Shown here: piece by piece, positions 1 to 12,430 of the stretch
Layout of the letters: each line of letters starts with the position of its first letter
How positions within the stretch are numbered: the stretch's first letter is position 1
Source of the DNA: Peromyscus leucopus
Taxonomy: Eukaryota; Chordata; Mammalia; Rodentia; Cricetidae
Direction: 5' to 3'
Assembly: GCF_004664715.2 (NCBI RefSeq)
Contig: NC_051072.1
Location: 29,223,994 to 29,287,993 of the forward strand
Length of the DNA: 64,000 nucleotides
The notes under the pieces: model-generated
Databases searched by the model: none
What the model was told of the DNA's origin: nothing
What the model saw: only the letters and a program-made list of their open reading frames with translations
Translations under genes and position numbers: made by a program

Positions 1-110
1 GAGACAGAGCTAGAGGGCTGGGGGATTGTCTCCTTGAACTCCCCCAGATCCTCTTGCCTCTGCTTCCAGGTTGCTCGCATTAAAAGTGTGTGCCATCAAG
101 TTTGGCTAAA
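1..110 (-). mobile_element. B1 SINE, partial
   Basis: GATTAAAAGTGTGTGCC-type end. Paralogous to the fuller B1 at 43,845-43,985. Confidence 0.55.
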
Positions 111-470
111 AAAAGATTGGCTTTTAAAATATTTGTATTTTGAAATTAGAATTTGATTGCTTTATTTCCCTGTCTTTCTCTTCCTCCTTCCCTTTCTATG
201 TATCCCTATGGTAATGCCCTGATTTTCTGTATTTGCTACATATATGTGTTATTTTTGTGTGGGTATCCATGTGTGCTGTGTGTATTACTAAATTATAAAC
301 ACAACCTGATTAGTCTGTACAGTGTCACTTGTGTGTATATGATTTCAAGGCTGAGGACTTGGCCTTGGATAACCACTGGGGCTCTTCCCTGGGGAAGCTG
401 TTTCTCTTGAGTTCCTTGTTTTGTTTGTTGTTGTTGCTGTTTGATGTCTTGCTGGCTTGTTAGCTGTTGT

Positions 471-623
471 TTGTTTTCTGAGACAGGTTTCTCTGTGTAA
501 CCCAGGCTGTCCTGGAACTTTCTCTGTAGACCAGGCTGGTCTCGGACTCAGGAGATCCGCCTGCCTCTGCCTCCTGAGTGCTGGGATTAAAGGCGTGTGC
601 CACCACTCCCAGACACCCTCAGT
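471..623 (-). mobile_element. B1 SINE
   Basis: GAGACAGGTTTCTCTGTGTA ... GCTGGGATTAAAGGCGTGTG. Confidence 0.9.
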
Positions 624-907
624 GTTCCTTTCTTGCCTGTGATTTTTGTCTAAGGCTGAGGCATCATGATCATCCCACCTTCAGGACAGCATGTCCATCC
701 ATGTTCTCCTTGTTCAAGTCCTCTGTGGGCAGCCAAGTCCAGACACCACAATGGGGTAGCAAAAGGTGGATTTTTATGAGAAGAACCTTCTTAATGTAGG
801 TGATGGGGCTTTTGTGAATGATCAACGCTTCATCCAAATACTGACTTTTTATGGAACAAATCAAGCTTTTTGTTTAAGGTTGTTGTTTTTCCTTTTTTTT
901 TTTTTTT

Positions 908-981
908 TAAGCTGAGGATCGAACCCAGGGCCTTGTGCTTGCTAGGCCAGCACTCTACCACTGAGCTAAATCCCCAACCCC
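908..981 (-). mobile_element. ID SINE
   Basis: Antisense to the tRNA-Ala-derived ID core (GGGGATTTAGCTCAGTGGTA); reads CTACCACTGAGCTAAATCCCC. Confidence 0.85.
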
Positions 982-2264
982 GTTGTTTTTCCTTTTATTT
1001 GAAGGTTTGACTACATTAAATGTTGGTATTTTATCCAAATGATGCACTTTTTTGTACATTTTGAATATTTATTTAAGGATTTACTTAATAGTAACTCCAG
1101 GAAACAATGGTAGACAACCATGTTAATTAAGCCAACTAAAAGTTTTAAGTACTTTTTATTGATGGTCAGATACACAATAGTCTCAGGCCTCTGAAAAATC
1201 TCTTGGAAACCAAGCTTTGCATACCTAATTTTTAAAGGGAAATGCCACAAAGACAATAATTCACATCAAAGTTAGATAATGATCAGGGTAATCTTGAAAT
1301 GCTCATTCCTGACATGTTAAGGCAGGTATTTTTCTTGTCTATAGTTTTTTGATATTTTAGCTTACTTTAATTATTTGGGTGAATACATCTGGACCAAGGT
1401 CAAGTCCATGGAAATCTGAATGTGTGGACTTTGGAGGGTGGGGTAAAGGACTGAGAACTGTCTTCACAAAATCAACATGGAATCAGAACAGGGTGATGTT
1501 AACCTTGATATTTCAGATTCCATTAAATTGACTTTTCATGAAAATGGTTGTTCATCTTCTTACAGGTTAGACATTTATTTAAAGGGCAGACTTTTCATTT
1601 GAAAGGATTATTTCATAAAAAAAAAAAAAGTTAGCCTTTATGGGAAGGATCAGTCTCCTTCCGGCAAAGGAAGTGCAGGGTAAATTTTGATTGTGTTGAT
1701 TCAAGTTGTTTCCTTTGGATTTCAAGTTTAACTTCACACATCAGCACAACAAAGTCCAAAGAACAGTCATTGTCTTCAAAGTGTGGCTGTCTCAATTTTC
1801 AGATCAGCACAGGGTGCCAGGAGTCACCATCCCCAGCTGAATGCAAATGTCTTAATGCAAGATGCTGTGTACTGGAGCAGGGACAATCATCTCGAGAATG
1901 GAACTCTCCACCTGAACAATGGAGACTTCCTGAGACCACACTTGTAGATGCAGAACTAGTCTGGAGATGACCATTGGGGCCTGGAGTGCTCTAGAGGCTG
2001 CAGAAAATTCTCTGGACATAACATCCTGTCATGTTCTCAGGTCAGCCCTGCTAACCTAACCAGGTCCTCCTTTCAAATCCTAATTTTTGGATACAATTTG
2101 GAACAGAGTCAAAAGTTCTGTGCTAGCCTTTTCTTTTTCTTTTTTTCTTTTCTTTTCTTTTTTCTCTTTTGAAACAATCCTCTATTTTAGGATGTAATTT
2201 AGACTGAAAATGTTTGGTTTTCATCTAAAAGTACTTTTAATCATCTTCACCCTAAGAATTTCTA

Positions 2265-2350
2265 TACAAACACAGAAAGGGCATCCTGGAACTCACTGTG
2301 TAGATCAGGCTGTCCTCTGCACTCAGAGTGCTGGCAAACAAAGGTATGTA
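2265..2350 (-). mobile_element. B1 SINE, degenerate
   Basis: CCTGGAACTCACTGTGTAGA TCAGGCTG core only. Confidence 0.5.
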
Positions 2351-2394
2351 CAAATACATTCACTAAGACAGACTCATGCTTTTATACTATACCC

Positions 2395-2852
2395 TATGGT
2401 GATATTTTGTTTGTACTGAAATGTGATTTTATTTGTATGTTAATAAATAAAGTTACCTGGGGTTCAGAGCTAATAGCAAGCCATAGCAGAGTGGGGTGTT
2501 CGTGGCGCACGCCTTTAATCCCAGCACTTGGTAGGCAGCGCTAGGTAGATCTCTGTGTGGTCAAGGATACAGCCAGCATTGGAGACCCACGCCTTTAATC
2601 TCAATACCAACCATAGAAGATCTGGAGGTCTGTACAAACAGGCAGTAATGAGGTGGTCATGTGGTTGGGTTTACAACCAATGAGAAGGCAGAACAGAAAG
2701 TCTATATAAAGACAAACACACAGGAAGTAGGTCTCTTGGCTGAAGAGGCTAGCTGCAGCAGACGGGTAAGGCTTTTAGCTCTGATCTCTTGGCTTTCTTC
2801 TTTGCATTGGTTCTGTGTTTCTTATTTAATAAGACAGTTGGTTACATCTACA
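2395..2852 (+). mobile_element. Cricetid-type solo LTR
   Basis: TGGTGATATTTTGTTTGTAC ... TTAATAAGACAGTTGGTTAC ATCTACA. It includes the AATAAATAAAG poly(A) region and the CCAATGAGAAGGCAGAACAG block shared with the four related elements below. Confidence 0.7.
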
Positions 2853-3073
2853 AAACCCAGTTTTATTTTGTCCTTTATAGAAAATGTTGACAGCATGTGT
2901 CTAAAATAAGCACACAACAAACAGCATTGCTGGTTCTTGAATACAGCCCCCCAAAGGCAGCAAGTTGGACTTTGAAATGACTCTAAAATTACACACTGAA
3001 CATGCTCTAGGATCTGAATGTTACCATTGGCTGTGACTGAGTCTTTTGCCATTACCATAATGAAAGGAAATTT

Positions 3074-3270
3074 AGGGTTGGAGAGATGGCTCAGCAGTTA
3101 AAAATACTGGCTATTCTTCCAGAGGTCCTGAGTTCAATTCCCAGCAACCACGTGGTGGCTTACAAATATCTGTAATGAGATCTGGTGCCCTCTTCTGGCC
3201 TGCAAGAATACATGCAGACATTATACTGCATATAAAATTAATGAATGAATTAATTTAATTAATTAATTAA
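3074..3270 (+). mobile_element. B2 SINE
   Basis: GGTTGGAGAGATGGCTCAGC, pol III box and (AATT)n tail. Confidence 0.85.
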
Positions 3271-3369
3271 AGGAAATTTAACATACACACATTCAATAAA
3301 CATCTATTTTCATATCCTGTATCTCACACCCTTGATTGTTAAATCCCATGTATGTTATTTGTGTACTGA

Positions 3370-3497
3370 GAATCCTCTTCGATGAGTTCCAAGGGATCAG
3401 AAGCCCTCTTTTGAGAGCTGCAGGTACCAGGCACACATGTGGTACACAGACACACATGCATGCAAAACACTAGTACACATCAAATAAATAAGTAAAT
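3370..3497 (+). mobile_element. B2-related 3' fragment
   Basis: GAGTTCCAAGGGATCAGAAG to AAATAAATAAGTAAATG. Confidence 0.45.
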
Positions 3498-3509
3498 GTA
3501 CATACTCTT

Positions 3510-3705
3510 GGAGGGTCTGGAGAGAGATGGCTCAGTGGTTAAGAGTACATGGTGCTTTTGCAGATGACCCAGGTTCACTTCGAAGCATTCAAGTGGTGAC
3601 CCATCACCTTCTAGGGTTTCTGAAGCCCTCTTCTGGCCTCTGTGTGCACTAGGGACACACAATGTGCATAGACATACATGCAGGAAAAACACTCATACAG
3701 GTACA
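3510..3705 (+). mobile_element. B2 SINE
   Basis: GAGAGAGATGGCTCAGTGGT ... GCCCTCTTCTGGCCTC. Confidence 0.75.
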
Positions 3706-3761
3706 GTGTAATCCAATGGATCTCTTTAAAACATAGAACATCCTTGAGTTAAAAAAAAAAA

Positions 3762-3818
3762 AGAAAGAAGGAAGGAAAGAAAGAAAGGAAGGAAGGAAGG
3801 AAGGAAGGAAGAAGGAAG
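3762..3818 (+). repeat. (GGAA)n microsatellite
   Basis: Purine tetranucleotide run after an A-tract, directly before a B1 fragment at 3,820. Confidence 0.85.
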
Positions 3819-3819
3819 G

Positions 3820-3925
3820 AGGTGGTACCACACACCTTTCATCCCAGCACTGGGGTCAGCCTGGTCTAGGGAGTTCCAGGACAGCCAGGGCTAAACAGAG
3901 AAATCTGTCTTGAAAACCAAACATA
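3820..3925 (+). mobile_element. B1 SINE with internal deletion
   Basis: CACACACCTTTCATCCCAGC then GTTCCAGGACAGCCAGGG. Confidence 0.7.
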
Positions 3926-4085
3926 AAGCAAAAAACAAAAAAAAGAAAGAAAGAAAAGAAAAAAATAGTTATTCTTTTTTCTTCTAATGAAATGACTTTA
4001 ATATCTTTTGGGTATATTCAATAAAGACAATGTTTTTTTTTACCATAGAAAATTTAAAAAGGAAATATCATTTAAACTATGATAA

Positions 4086-4262
<177 letters not shown>

Positions 4263-4274
4263 ATCAATTTTAAA

Positions 4275-4350
4275 AGGAGAGGTTGAAGTCCACCTACCTA
4301 CCTGTGTCTCCTGAGTGCTAGGACTAAAGGCCAGCCCCAACACCATCTGG
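4275..4350 (-). mobile_element. B1 fragment
   Basis: CCTGTGTCTCCTGAGTGCTA GGACTAAAGG. Confidence 0.45.
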
Positions 4351-4361
4351 CAAAAGAAGAG

Positions 4362-4867
4362 TGTGGTGGTAATCTAATTGTACTGAATTATTATTTTGAT
4401 TGTATGTTAATAAATAAAGTTGTCCGGGGGTCAGAGCTATTAGAGCCATAGCAAGAGTGTGGCGGTGGTGGCACATGCCTTTAATCCCATAGATATCTGT
4501 GTGTTCAGGGTCAGAGCTATTAGAGCCATAGCAAGAGTGTGGCGGTGGTGGCACACGCCTTTAATCCCATAAGATCTCTGTGTGTTCAGGGATATAGTCA
4601 GCATTGGAGACATATGCCTTTAAGACCTAGGGGGCTGTACATTCAGACAGTGACGAGGCAGTCATGTGTTTGGGTTTACAACCAATGAGAAGGCAGAACA
4701 ACATACTATAAAAAGATATTGATGTATCCAACCGTCTTATTAAATAAGAAACACAGACACAATGTAAAAGAGAAAGCCGAGAGGTCAGAGCTCAGAGCTA
4801 AAATCTCACCCTTCCTCCTGCTGTCCCAGCTTCTCGAAAAAGAGACCTACTTCCTGTCAGTTCGTTT
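4362..4867 (+). mobile_element. Cricetid-type solo LTR with its 3' third inverted
   Basis: 4,362-4,712 matches 41,573-41,922 almost base for base, including a shared internal tandem duplication of ~77 bp. The rest (about 4,721-4,867, TGTATCCAACCGTCTTATTA ...) is the reverse complement of 41,930-42,070. Confidence 0.75.
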
Positions 4868-5020
4868 TTTTGTTGTTTTTTGAGACAGGGTTTCTCTGTT
4901 GAAAAAAATCCCTGGTTATCCTGGAACTCACTTTGTAGACTAGGCTGGCCATAAACTCACAGAGATCAACCTGCCTCTGCCCTCTGAGTTCTGGGATTAA
5001 ACGTGTTCACCACTATATCT
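4868..5020 (-). mobile_element. B1 SINE
   Basis: TTGAGACAGGGTTTCTCTGT with a short A-rich insertion, then CTGGCCATAAACTCACAGAG. Confidence 0.85.
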
Positions 5021-5087
5021 CCAAAACTTTATTTTCTTATCTATTGATTTATTCAGTGGTCATTTATAACTACCTTCTGTAGATGTA

Positions 5088-5490
5088 TCCAATCGTCTTT
5101 TTAAAATAAAAAACACAGAGCCAATGTAAAAGAGAGAAAGCCGAGAGGTCAGAGCTCAGAGATAAAATCTTACCTCCTGCAGTGCTCCTAACTTCCCCGA
5201 GAGAGAGCTACTTCCTGTTTGTCTGTGTTTAAATAGTCTTTCTGTTCTGCCTTCTCATTGGTTCTAAACCCAACCACATGACTGCCTCATCACTGCCTGT
5301 AAGTACCGCCCTCCAGGTCTTAAAGGCATATGTCTCCAATACTGGCTGTATCCCTGAACACACAGAAATCTACCTAGCTCTTCTAACCATCACGCTCTTG
5401 CTATGGCTCTAATAGCTCTGACCCCAGGGCAACTTTATTTATTAACATAAAATTAAAATTACATTTCAGTACAAATAAAATATCACCATA
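5088..5490 (-). mobile_element. Cricetid-type solo LTR, target duplication ACCTTC
   Basis: TGTAGATGTATCC ... TATCACCATA with ACCTTC at 5,082-5,087 and 5,491-5,496. Confidence 0.85.
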
Positions 5491-6109
5491 ACCTTCTCTC
5501 CCACATGAGATGTGAAGAAGAAAATGTGTCTTAAAGCAAATGAATAGTGAATAGTTTCACCTATCAATGGGATGTCCCAAGATCTATAGTGTCCTTGAGT
5601 GTAGTAACTTAGAAAGAAATATCATCTGAACTCACTCGGGAATAGAGAGGTCTAAAGTGTCAGCAAGGGAGAGCGCAGATCACCTGTCCACTAACAGGTC
5701 CTAAAGGAAGCTGGAGGTCAGTGATCTTCCATGGAGAACTCTGAGCTCTCATGAAATGTCATCCATAGAAGCAGAGGTCAGAGAAGCTCAGGTGAGGGAA
5801 GGGGGCTGGGCAGAGCTGCAGCTGGTCCTTCAGGAAGGCATCTTGAAGAGAACTCCTGGTTTGAGCTCTGGAGGAACTAGGGTGAGTTCAGGGAACAGAG
5901 CGTGAACCTCCTGTGATCCCCTTCAAAAAATCTCTGGGCTGCAAAATCAATAGTCTGCTTCCTGTGACACATTACAGGAAAAAAGTTTGAACTATGTGAG
6001 CAGAAGATCTCTATCTCATGCCATCCCAGCAGAATCTCAAGGGGACAGATTCATCATCACAGACAGAAAGCATGGCAGCATGAGATCCAGGCACCACAGA
6101 TGTGGTGGT

Positions 6110-6565
6110 TTGCACACTGCACCCACAAACCCAGGGACCCTGATTTCAGTTTTAATCATGGGACACATTGTCACATATAAATTAATTGGATCTTTGATTC
6201 ACTCGTTTATTCTGTGATGTTATTAATAAAGGGGAACCCAAAGGCTCATGTTTGAATGCCTCTTTCCTAGATGGTGAAACTCCTTTGAAAAATGAGGAGG
6301 TGTGAACTTTTTGGAGGAATGGATGTTGAGATTTCAAAGGATTTCCATTATAAGCCCTCTGTCTCTTTGTCTCTGTCTGTCTCTCTTTCTCCCTCTCTCC
6401 CTCTGCCTTCTGGTGGTGGATCAAGATGTGAACTCTCTCAGCTCTCCATCTCTCTGCCATCATGCACTCTAACCCTGTGAAACCATAAGTCAAACTAATG
6501 TCTTTCTTTTTACAGTGCTTTGATTGTGGTTTCTAAGCACAGTCATGGAAAAGAACTGAGACACA
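6110..6565 (+). repeat. Unclassified interspersed repeat
   Basis: Resembles a common rodent repeat (ATGTTTGAATGCCTC..., AGATGGTGAAACTC, GGATCAAGATGTGAACTCTCTCAGC, ATAAGTCAAACTAATG). I do not know its family. Confidence 0.45.
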
Positions 6566-6589
6566 TTTGTTCATTTTCTCTATTAGGTG

Positions 6590-7020
6590 GTATGGGGCTG
6601 CCTGACATTAATTTCCTGCAACTACATAGTCCTCTTTGAGTCCATTTCCAAATACTGCAATCCTCTCCTACTTCTCACACCTCCCTGATATCATTAGCCA
6701 ATTTTTCTTCACACATCTTACCCAGCTACTCTCATGTGATAGGAGCAAAACAGTCTCATGTATCTGCCAAATCTAGACTCCACCAATGAGAGACACTGGA
6801 TATCTGTCATCTGGAGACTTGGTCATCCACTTGGTGTGATTCTCTCCAGGTGCATGCATCTTTCTCCAGATCAGATGATGTCTTTCTTCTGGTCAAGGAA
6901 AATAAAACTGTCATGTGTGTTCCCCACACACTCTTTACTCGATCTCTCTTTGCTGGATACTTTCTTTGGTTATATCACTTAGCTTTTGTAAATAAGGCAA
7001 CATCATTATTTAAGTATAAC
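6590..7020 (-). mobile_element. L1 3'-end fragment, left arm
   Basis: Same L1-derived block as 46,020-46,370 (GGTCATCCACTTGGTGTGAT, TCTCTCTTTGCTGGATACTT). Confidence 0.55.
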
Positions 7021-7265
7021 TGGCATATGTGGATTCTCTTCCCTCAAGAACGTTGGGCATGCAAGTGGTATTCAGACATCCATGGAGATAAGACAGAGAG
7101 AGGTAAAATGCAAACTGAAAACAACAGCAGCAGCACTGATAAAAACCAGGCAAGTACACATACAACCCAGAGGCAGCATTATTTGAGTTATAGCACTAAA
7201 ATTGTAATCAAGCATAGAGAACTGTTACAGTGTTACCAGAGTTACAAGGTTAAAACTGTAAAGGA

Positions 7266-7435
7266 GGGCTGGAGAGGTTAAGAGCACTGACTGCTTTTCC
7301 AGAGGTCCTGAGTTCAATTTCCAGCAACCACATGGTGGCTCACAACCATCTGTAATGAGATCTGGTGCCCTCTTCTGGCCCACAGTCATACATGCTGTAT
7401 ACATAATAAATAAATAAATAAATCATTAAAAAAAC
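7266..7435 (+). mobile_element. B2 SINE
   Basis: GGGCTGGAGAGGTTAAGAGC with target duplications AAACTGTAAAGG / AAACTGTTAAGG. Missing from the right arm (about 24,000), so it is a later insertion. Confidence 0.85.
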
Positions 7436-7782
7436 TGTTAAGGCAAATAGAAGGGTTACAGTGTTAAGCGAGCCATACCATTAAAAACCATAACTCAGGG
7501 TATATTCAGTAATATCTGTAAATTCAAAAATGTTTCTGCAATAACCATCAGTGAAAAATTACCTAGGAATTTGAAAAAGGGCTGGGATGGGAGGGTTTGC
7601 AAGGAGGAAAGAGAAGGAAAAAGATTCTAACAAAAATATAAATGTTACTAGAAACTGGATACAGTACCCAGGTACTGCACTACATGTGTTATACCATTAA
7701 AAGTCACAAAAGCAAATACAAACCTAACACAGCGTTTCATAAATTAGAAAGCTGAAAACACCAAATACTCCAGGAGGTACTG

Positions 7783-8271
7783 TGTGGTGATATTGTGTTC
7801 CCCAAAATATTGTGCACCCTAATAAATTTTTCTAGGGTCAGAGAACAGACAGCCACTAGACAGACAGAGAGGCCAGAAAATGGTGGCACTCACACCTTTA
7901 ATCCTAGCCTTCTGGAGGCAGAGATCCATCTGGAGCTCTGTGAATTCAAGGCCACACTGGAAGCAGCCAGACATGGTGACACAAGCCTTTAATCCCAGGA
8001 AGTGATGGCAGAAAGCAGAAAGGTATTTAAGGCATCAGGACCAGGAACTAGGGCTGGTTAAACTTTTAGGCTTTTCAGCCACAGCAGTTCAGTTGAGACC
8101 CATTTGGATGAGGACTCAGAGGCTTCCAGTCTGAGGAAACAGGATCAGCTGAGGAATTGTCGAGATGAACAAGCTGTGGCTTGTTCTGCTTCTCTGATCT
8201 TCCAGCATTCACCCCAATACCTGTCCCTGCGTTTGATTTTGTTAATAAGACGTTTAAAGATCCGTGCTACA
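7783..8271 (+). mobile_element. Solo LTR with 6-bp target duplication GTACTG
   Basis: TGTGGTGATATTGTGTTCCC ... CCGTGCTACA, 489 bp, flanked by GTACTG at 7,777-7,782 and 8,272-8,277. The inverted arm at 23,626-23,631 keeps the uncut CAGTAC site. Open frames within it are not genes. Confidence 0.85.
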
Positions 8272-8354
8272 GTACTGACAGCCAAGCCAAAAAACTGCAG
8301 TGAATCAAGGAACTACCTGGAGCTCAGAGGCTGAGTTAAGTAAGGATCTCCATC

Positions 8355-11300
8355 TGGACCATGACACTTTCTGATATCTACTTCCTCAAGGTCCCGGGAT
8401 CCCACTGTTCCCTCCCAACGGTGGGAAAAACGGACTGGCTGAAAAACTATGGTCTTGCCTTGGATCCCAAGGCCAGACCAAAATCCACAGGTAGTGAGAG
8501 AAAAGCCCTCAGGCCAGGTAATCCAGAGTCTTGGTGCTGTATGGAAACTTCTCCTAGGCATTAGCCCCGCCCCTGAGGGAAGGACAGAGAGAAGGCACCC
8601 CGGACAGCGCCCCAACCCAGAAATATCTTTGGGCGCCACAAAAAGACCCTCTCCCAAGCTTGCAGGCAGCCTATCTGACTGAACTCGACTCAGAGGACTT
8701 ATCACTGATGCGAACTGAACACTGGTCCAGAATCTCCAGATCTCTGACTTTGTGCCATGGCAATCTCTGGGAAGGACAATGCAGGCCCCACAGGGACCCC
8801 TGAGGTGAAGAAGCCTCAGGTCAGCAGCCAGAGTCGGAGCTGCGGATTGGCCTGAAAAGCGGTTTGGCTTCTGGCAGGGACTTCTTCATTGGGCCCAGTC
8901 CGGCTGTGCCCACCCACCAGGGTGGAACCTAGGTGATAACCCTGGACTGGCCCAGATGAAACTCCCCGCCAAAGAGCGGAGAGTGCCAGTGAGAAGCCTT
9001 CAGACAGGGGAGTCCAGCATCTTGCCCGTGGGTACCAGCACTCGCCAGGGAGGTAGCCATGCGACACAGAGACAGGAGGACTGGAGGGCGAAGGTCGTGG
9101 GAGACAGCGACTCAATCGTTCTCTGGACCTCGTTGTCCATGGAAACCATGGGCGCAATAAAAGGAACGCGGACGCGAAGGAGATTCGGTCGAGGAACCGC
9201 AGAATTCGTTCTCTTTCAGGTGGTCGGGGTCGGATGTCCTGGGAGATTTGCCCCGCGGAAAACGTGCATTTCGACGGCATCAGAACAAAAATCCCATGAA
9301 CCTTCATCGAGCTCTGGACCATCAGCGAGCACTTGACCCTTATCGAGCATTTGACTGTCTTCGAGCACTAGACCGACATTGAGTTGAGCATTGGACTGTC
9401 ATGGAGTGCTTGACCATCATAGAGCACTTGGTCGGCCTCACCGCCGACTGGGGCAGACTCTCCAGGCGGGTCACAAGCCCATATGGTGTGAGTGAGAAGC
9501 CCTCACGCCTGCAGTGTCGGGCAACTTGCCCTCCAGGAAAGTCTCCGCACCTAGAACGGAGAAAGGACCACGAAAGGGCTGTCATGGACACTCGATTGTC
9601 ATCCAGCACTGGACCATATTCGGAGGACTTGGCTGTCAAGGAACACTGGACTGCGCTGGAGCCGCTTGAAGCCAAGCCACACTCTCGGTGTCGGGCGTTT
9701 TGTTCCGGTGGAGAGAGCGCAAAGGAATAGGAGTCAGTGGCACACTGGAGACCTGTACCATCACGGAGCACGTGGTCATGTTCAAACACTAGAGTACTTG
9801 ATGGCACCTGGGTCCTGGGCCGTGCAGCACCCAAAAATCGTTGACAAAAGGAAACGAAAGCAGACTATGGATATTCGGTCGGCCATCCACCGAATTTGTC
9901 CTCTCTCAGGAAGCCGGGGTCGGATGTCTTGGGACACTTGTCTGGTGGAAAACGTTCATTTCGACGACATCGGTATGAAATCCCCTAAAGACAGAAATCG
10001 AACCAATTTCCAGCGCTTAATAACGAAGGCGAGCTGAACGAAGAGGACCCGGAAACGAATGGAAACCGCGGCATCCTGACCGCACCTGGGACCAGAAATG
10101 CACCTCAGGGTCCGCAGACTAACCACTGATTGGCGCAGACTTTCAAGGCCGGTCACAACCTCGGTGGGTGAGAGAGAGAAGCCATCACACCGGCGAGGCC
10201 CGGGGTCTTTCCCGCGGAACAAAAGCCGTGGCCGCGCTGCGAAGAGAGAAAAGAAGGCCAGAGAGGGAAGACCATAGGAGACAGCGGGACCTGGATCATC
10301 CTGTCCCTAAAAACCGTCAGAGCAACCAAAGGAAGGCAGCGGAGATTCGGTCGTGAAAACACCGAACTAGTGGTCATCCAGTCGGTCGGGCATGGATGTC
10401 GTGGAACACTTGCTGGAAAAAATGTGCCTTGGCCGACCTGCTAACCTTAAAACAACAACAACAACAACAAACAAACAAAACAAAACACCCAAGTGTCCGC
10501 GTTTAAACAACAGAGAATGGAGCGTAGAGGATGCCAACATGAACCGAAACCGCAGCACCCTGACCGTGTTGCGTGCACACTCGACCTGGGCGCCGAAGTT
10601 TCCTCCAGCGTCTCCCTCGTCTCCCTTATGTCATCGGGTTCGTGGTTCCAGCAGAATGTCTTCACTTCCTGCCTAGCAGAGCCGGATTCCGTCTGCAACA
10701 CGAAAGGACCGAGGCTGAAAATCACGGACGCGGTTTGAGATCGCGGTCGGACTGCAGCCCGGCCTGCTGACCGTCGATCGGAGGTCGGCTGACTGGACGA
10801 ATCGCTGGCAGGCGCCGATCACCATCCCGCAAAAGCGCGGGATCTGGCGCTGTGCCCCGGGAATCGCCACTGGGCGGACTCCTGGTTCCACGGCGACCCC
10901 TGCGGCGAAGAAGAGTCCGGACCGCAGCTCGGAGGCGCATCTGCGGATTGGCTTTGGAAGCGTTTTTGGGTTCTGGCTGGAACTTCTTTATTGCCTGCGG
11001 CTTCCGCTGTGCCCACCACCACCGTGGACCCGGGGTGCGTCGGACAACCCGGCGATGGGTGCAAGTTCTCAAGGCTGACCCAACCCTGGAGGGTGCGAGT
11101 GAGAAGCCTTCGGGCTGGCTGGGTCCGGTGTCCGGCCAGTCCAATGAGAGCGCGCCAGGGGCTTAGCTGCGCTGCAAACTGAGAAAGGTGGGCGATAGGG
11201 ATTAGGGAGTCCCATACTCGGGCCCAGTACCGGGCTGTCCCCGAAGATTCCGCGGTGCCAACAGCGCGTTTGTCCTCCTCCAGGGGGCGGGATCGGGTGT
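8355..11300 (-). repeat. GC-rich modular repeat, antisense block
   Basis: CpG-rich DNA built of modules also found between the Anxa2r genes, here inverted. Examples are GAACGAAGAGGACCCGGAAA with GAAACCGC (10,035-10,075), a second divergent module at 10,500-10,560, and the element GCGGATTGGCCT... CCCACCCACCAGGGTGGA at 8,836-8,930 and 10,945-11,035. Long open frames across it follow GC content and change between module copies, so I call no gene. I do not recognise the repeat family. Confidence 0.65.
9300..9480 (-). repeat. Minisatellite remnant in inverted orientation
   Basis: Repeats such as CGAGCACTTGACC and GAGCACTTGGTCGG are the reverse complement of the array minisatellite, with about eight degenerate units. 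Confidence 0.65.
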
Positions 11301-12430
11301 CATGGGACACTTGCTGAGTGTGAACCTGTCTTTCCCGGTTTCGGTGGGCACTGAATTCACTAAGGAAAGAAAACGGAATAAGTTTCGCGTTTAGAAAGGC
11401 CTCGGTCCTTTCCTATAGGGACTGCATCCCGGTTCTGCAAGGCTGGCTGCGGCGGGATTCGACCCCAACCACGAACAGGACAATTAGAGGACAAGGACAC
11501 AAAAAATGTTTGGGGTCCCGGTGCGAGTGTGCGCCCGACGCGGTCAGGACGCTGCGGTTTGGATTCGTTTTCGCGTCCTCTGCGCTCCATTCTCCGTTTT
11601 TTGCTAAACGCTGAAACGTCGATTTTTTTTTTTAGCGTTATTACTTTTCGCGCTAGCGTTATCCGGCAAGTTAGCAGATTCAATGCCCACTGCCATGGGC
11701 CAAGGCACGTTTTCTCCGGACAAGTCTCCCAAGACATCCGCGCCCGACCGACTGGATGACTACAGGTTCGGTTTTTTCACGACTGTATCTACATCGAGGC
11801 TGACTTCCCTTGGTTGCTCTGACGGTTTTCCGGGTCCTGGGCTCGAGCGCGGCACTGTCTCCTGTGTCCTTCGCCCTTTCGCTTTCTTTTCTCTGTTCGC
11901 AGTGCGGCTATGGCTTTTGTACCGCGGGAAAGACTCCTGACCGCGCCGGGGTGACGGCTTCTCACTCTCACCCTCCGGGGCTGTGGCCGGCAAGCCTGTC
12001 CGCGGTTAGTCCGCGGGCCCTGAGGTGCATTTCAGGTCCCAGGTACGATCAGGACGCCGCGGTTTCCATTCGTTTTCGGGTCCTCTTCGTTCCGCTCGCC
12101 GTCGTTTCTAACCGCTGGAAATCCGTCCCTTGTCTGTTGTTAGGCGATTTCATACCGATGCGGTCGAAACGCACGTTTTCCGCCGTGCAAGTGTCCCAAG
12201 GCATCCGACCCCGGCTTCCTGAAAGAGGACCAATTCGGTGGATGGACGACCGAATCCCGTAGCCTCTGCTTTCCTTTCGTTTTGTCAAGGGTTTCGGGTG
12301 CAGCACCGCCCAGGGCTCGAACACGGTCAAGTGTCCACGACGGTCAAGTGCAGGATGACTCATGTTCTCCAGGACCGTTCAGGGCTGGAGTGTGGCAGTG
12401 TCTCCTGTTCCTTTGTCCTCTCGCCATCCT
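11300..12430 (+). repeat. GC-rich modular repeat, sense block
   Basis: Modules in the same direction as those between the Anxa2r genes: CGGTTTGGATTCGTTTTCGC (11,555) with a T-tract at 11,622, and CGCGGTTTCCATTCGTTTTC (12,056) followed by GTGTCCCAAGGCATCCGACC. The part 11,346-11,990 is matched inverted by 12,880-13,490. Confidence 0.65.

Noticed and set aside
8313..8705. 130-codon minus-strand frame at the start of the GC-rich region
   Set aside because: No family resemblance, and it lies in a repeat module. The paralogous right-arm junction does not preserve it.
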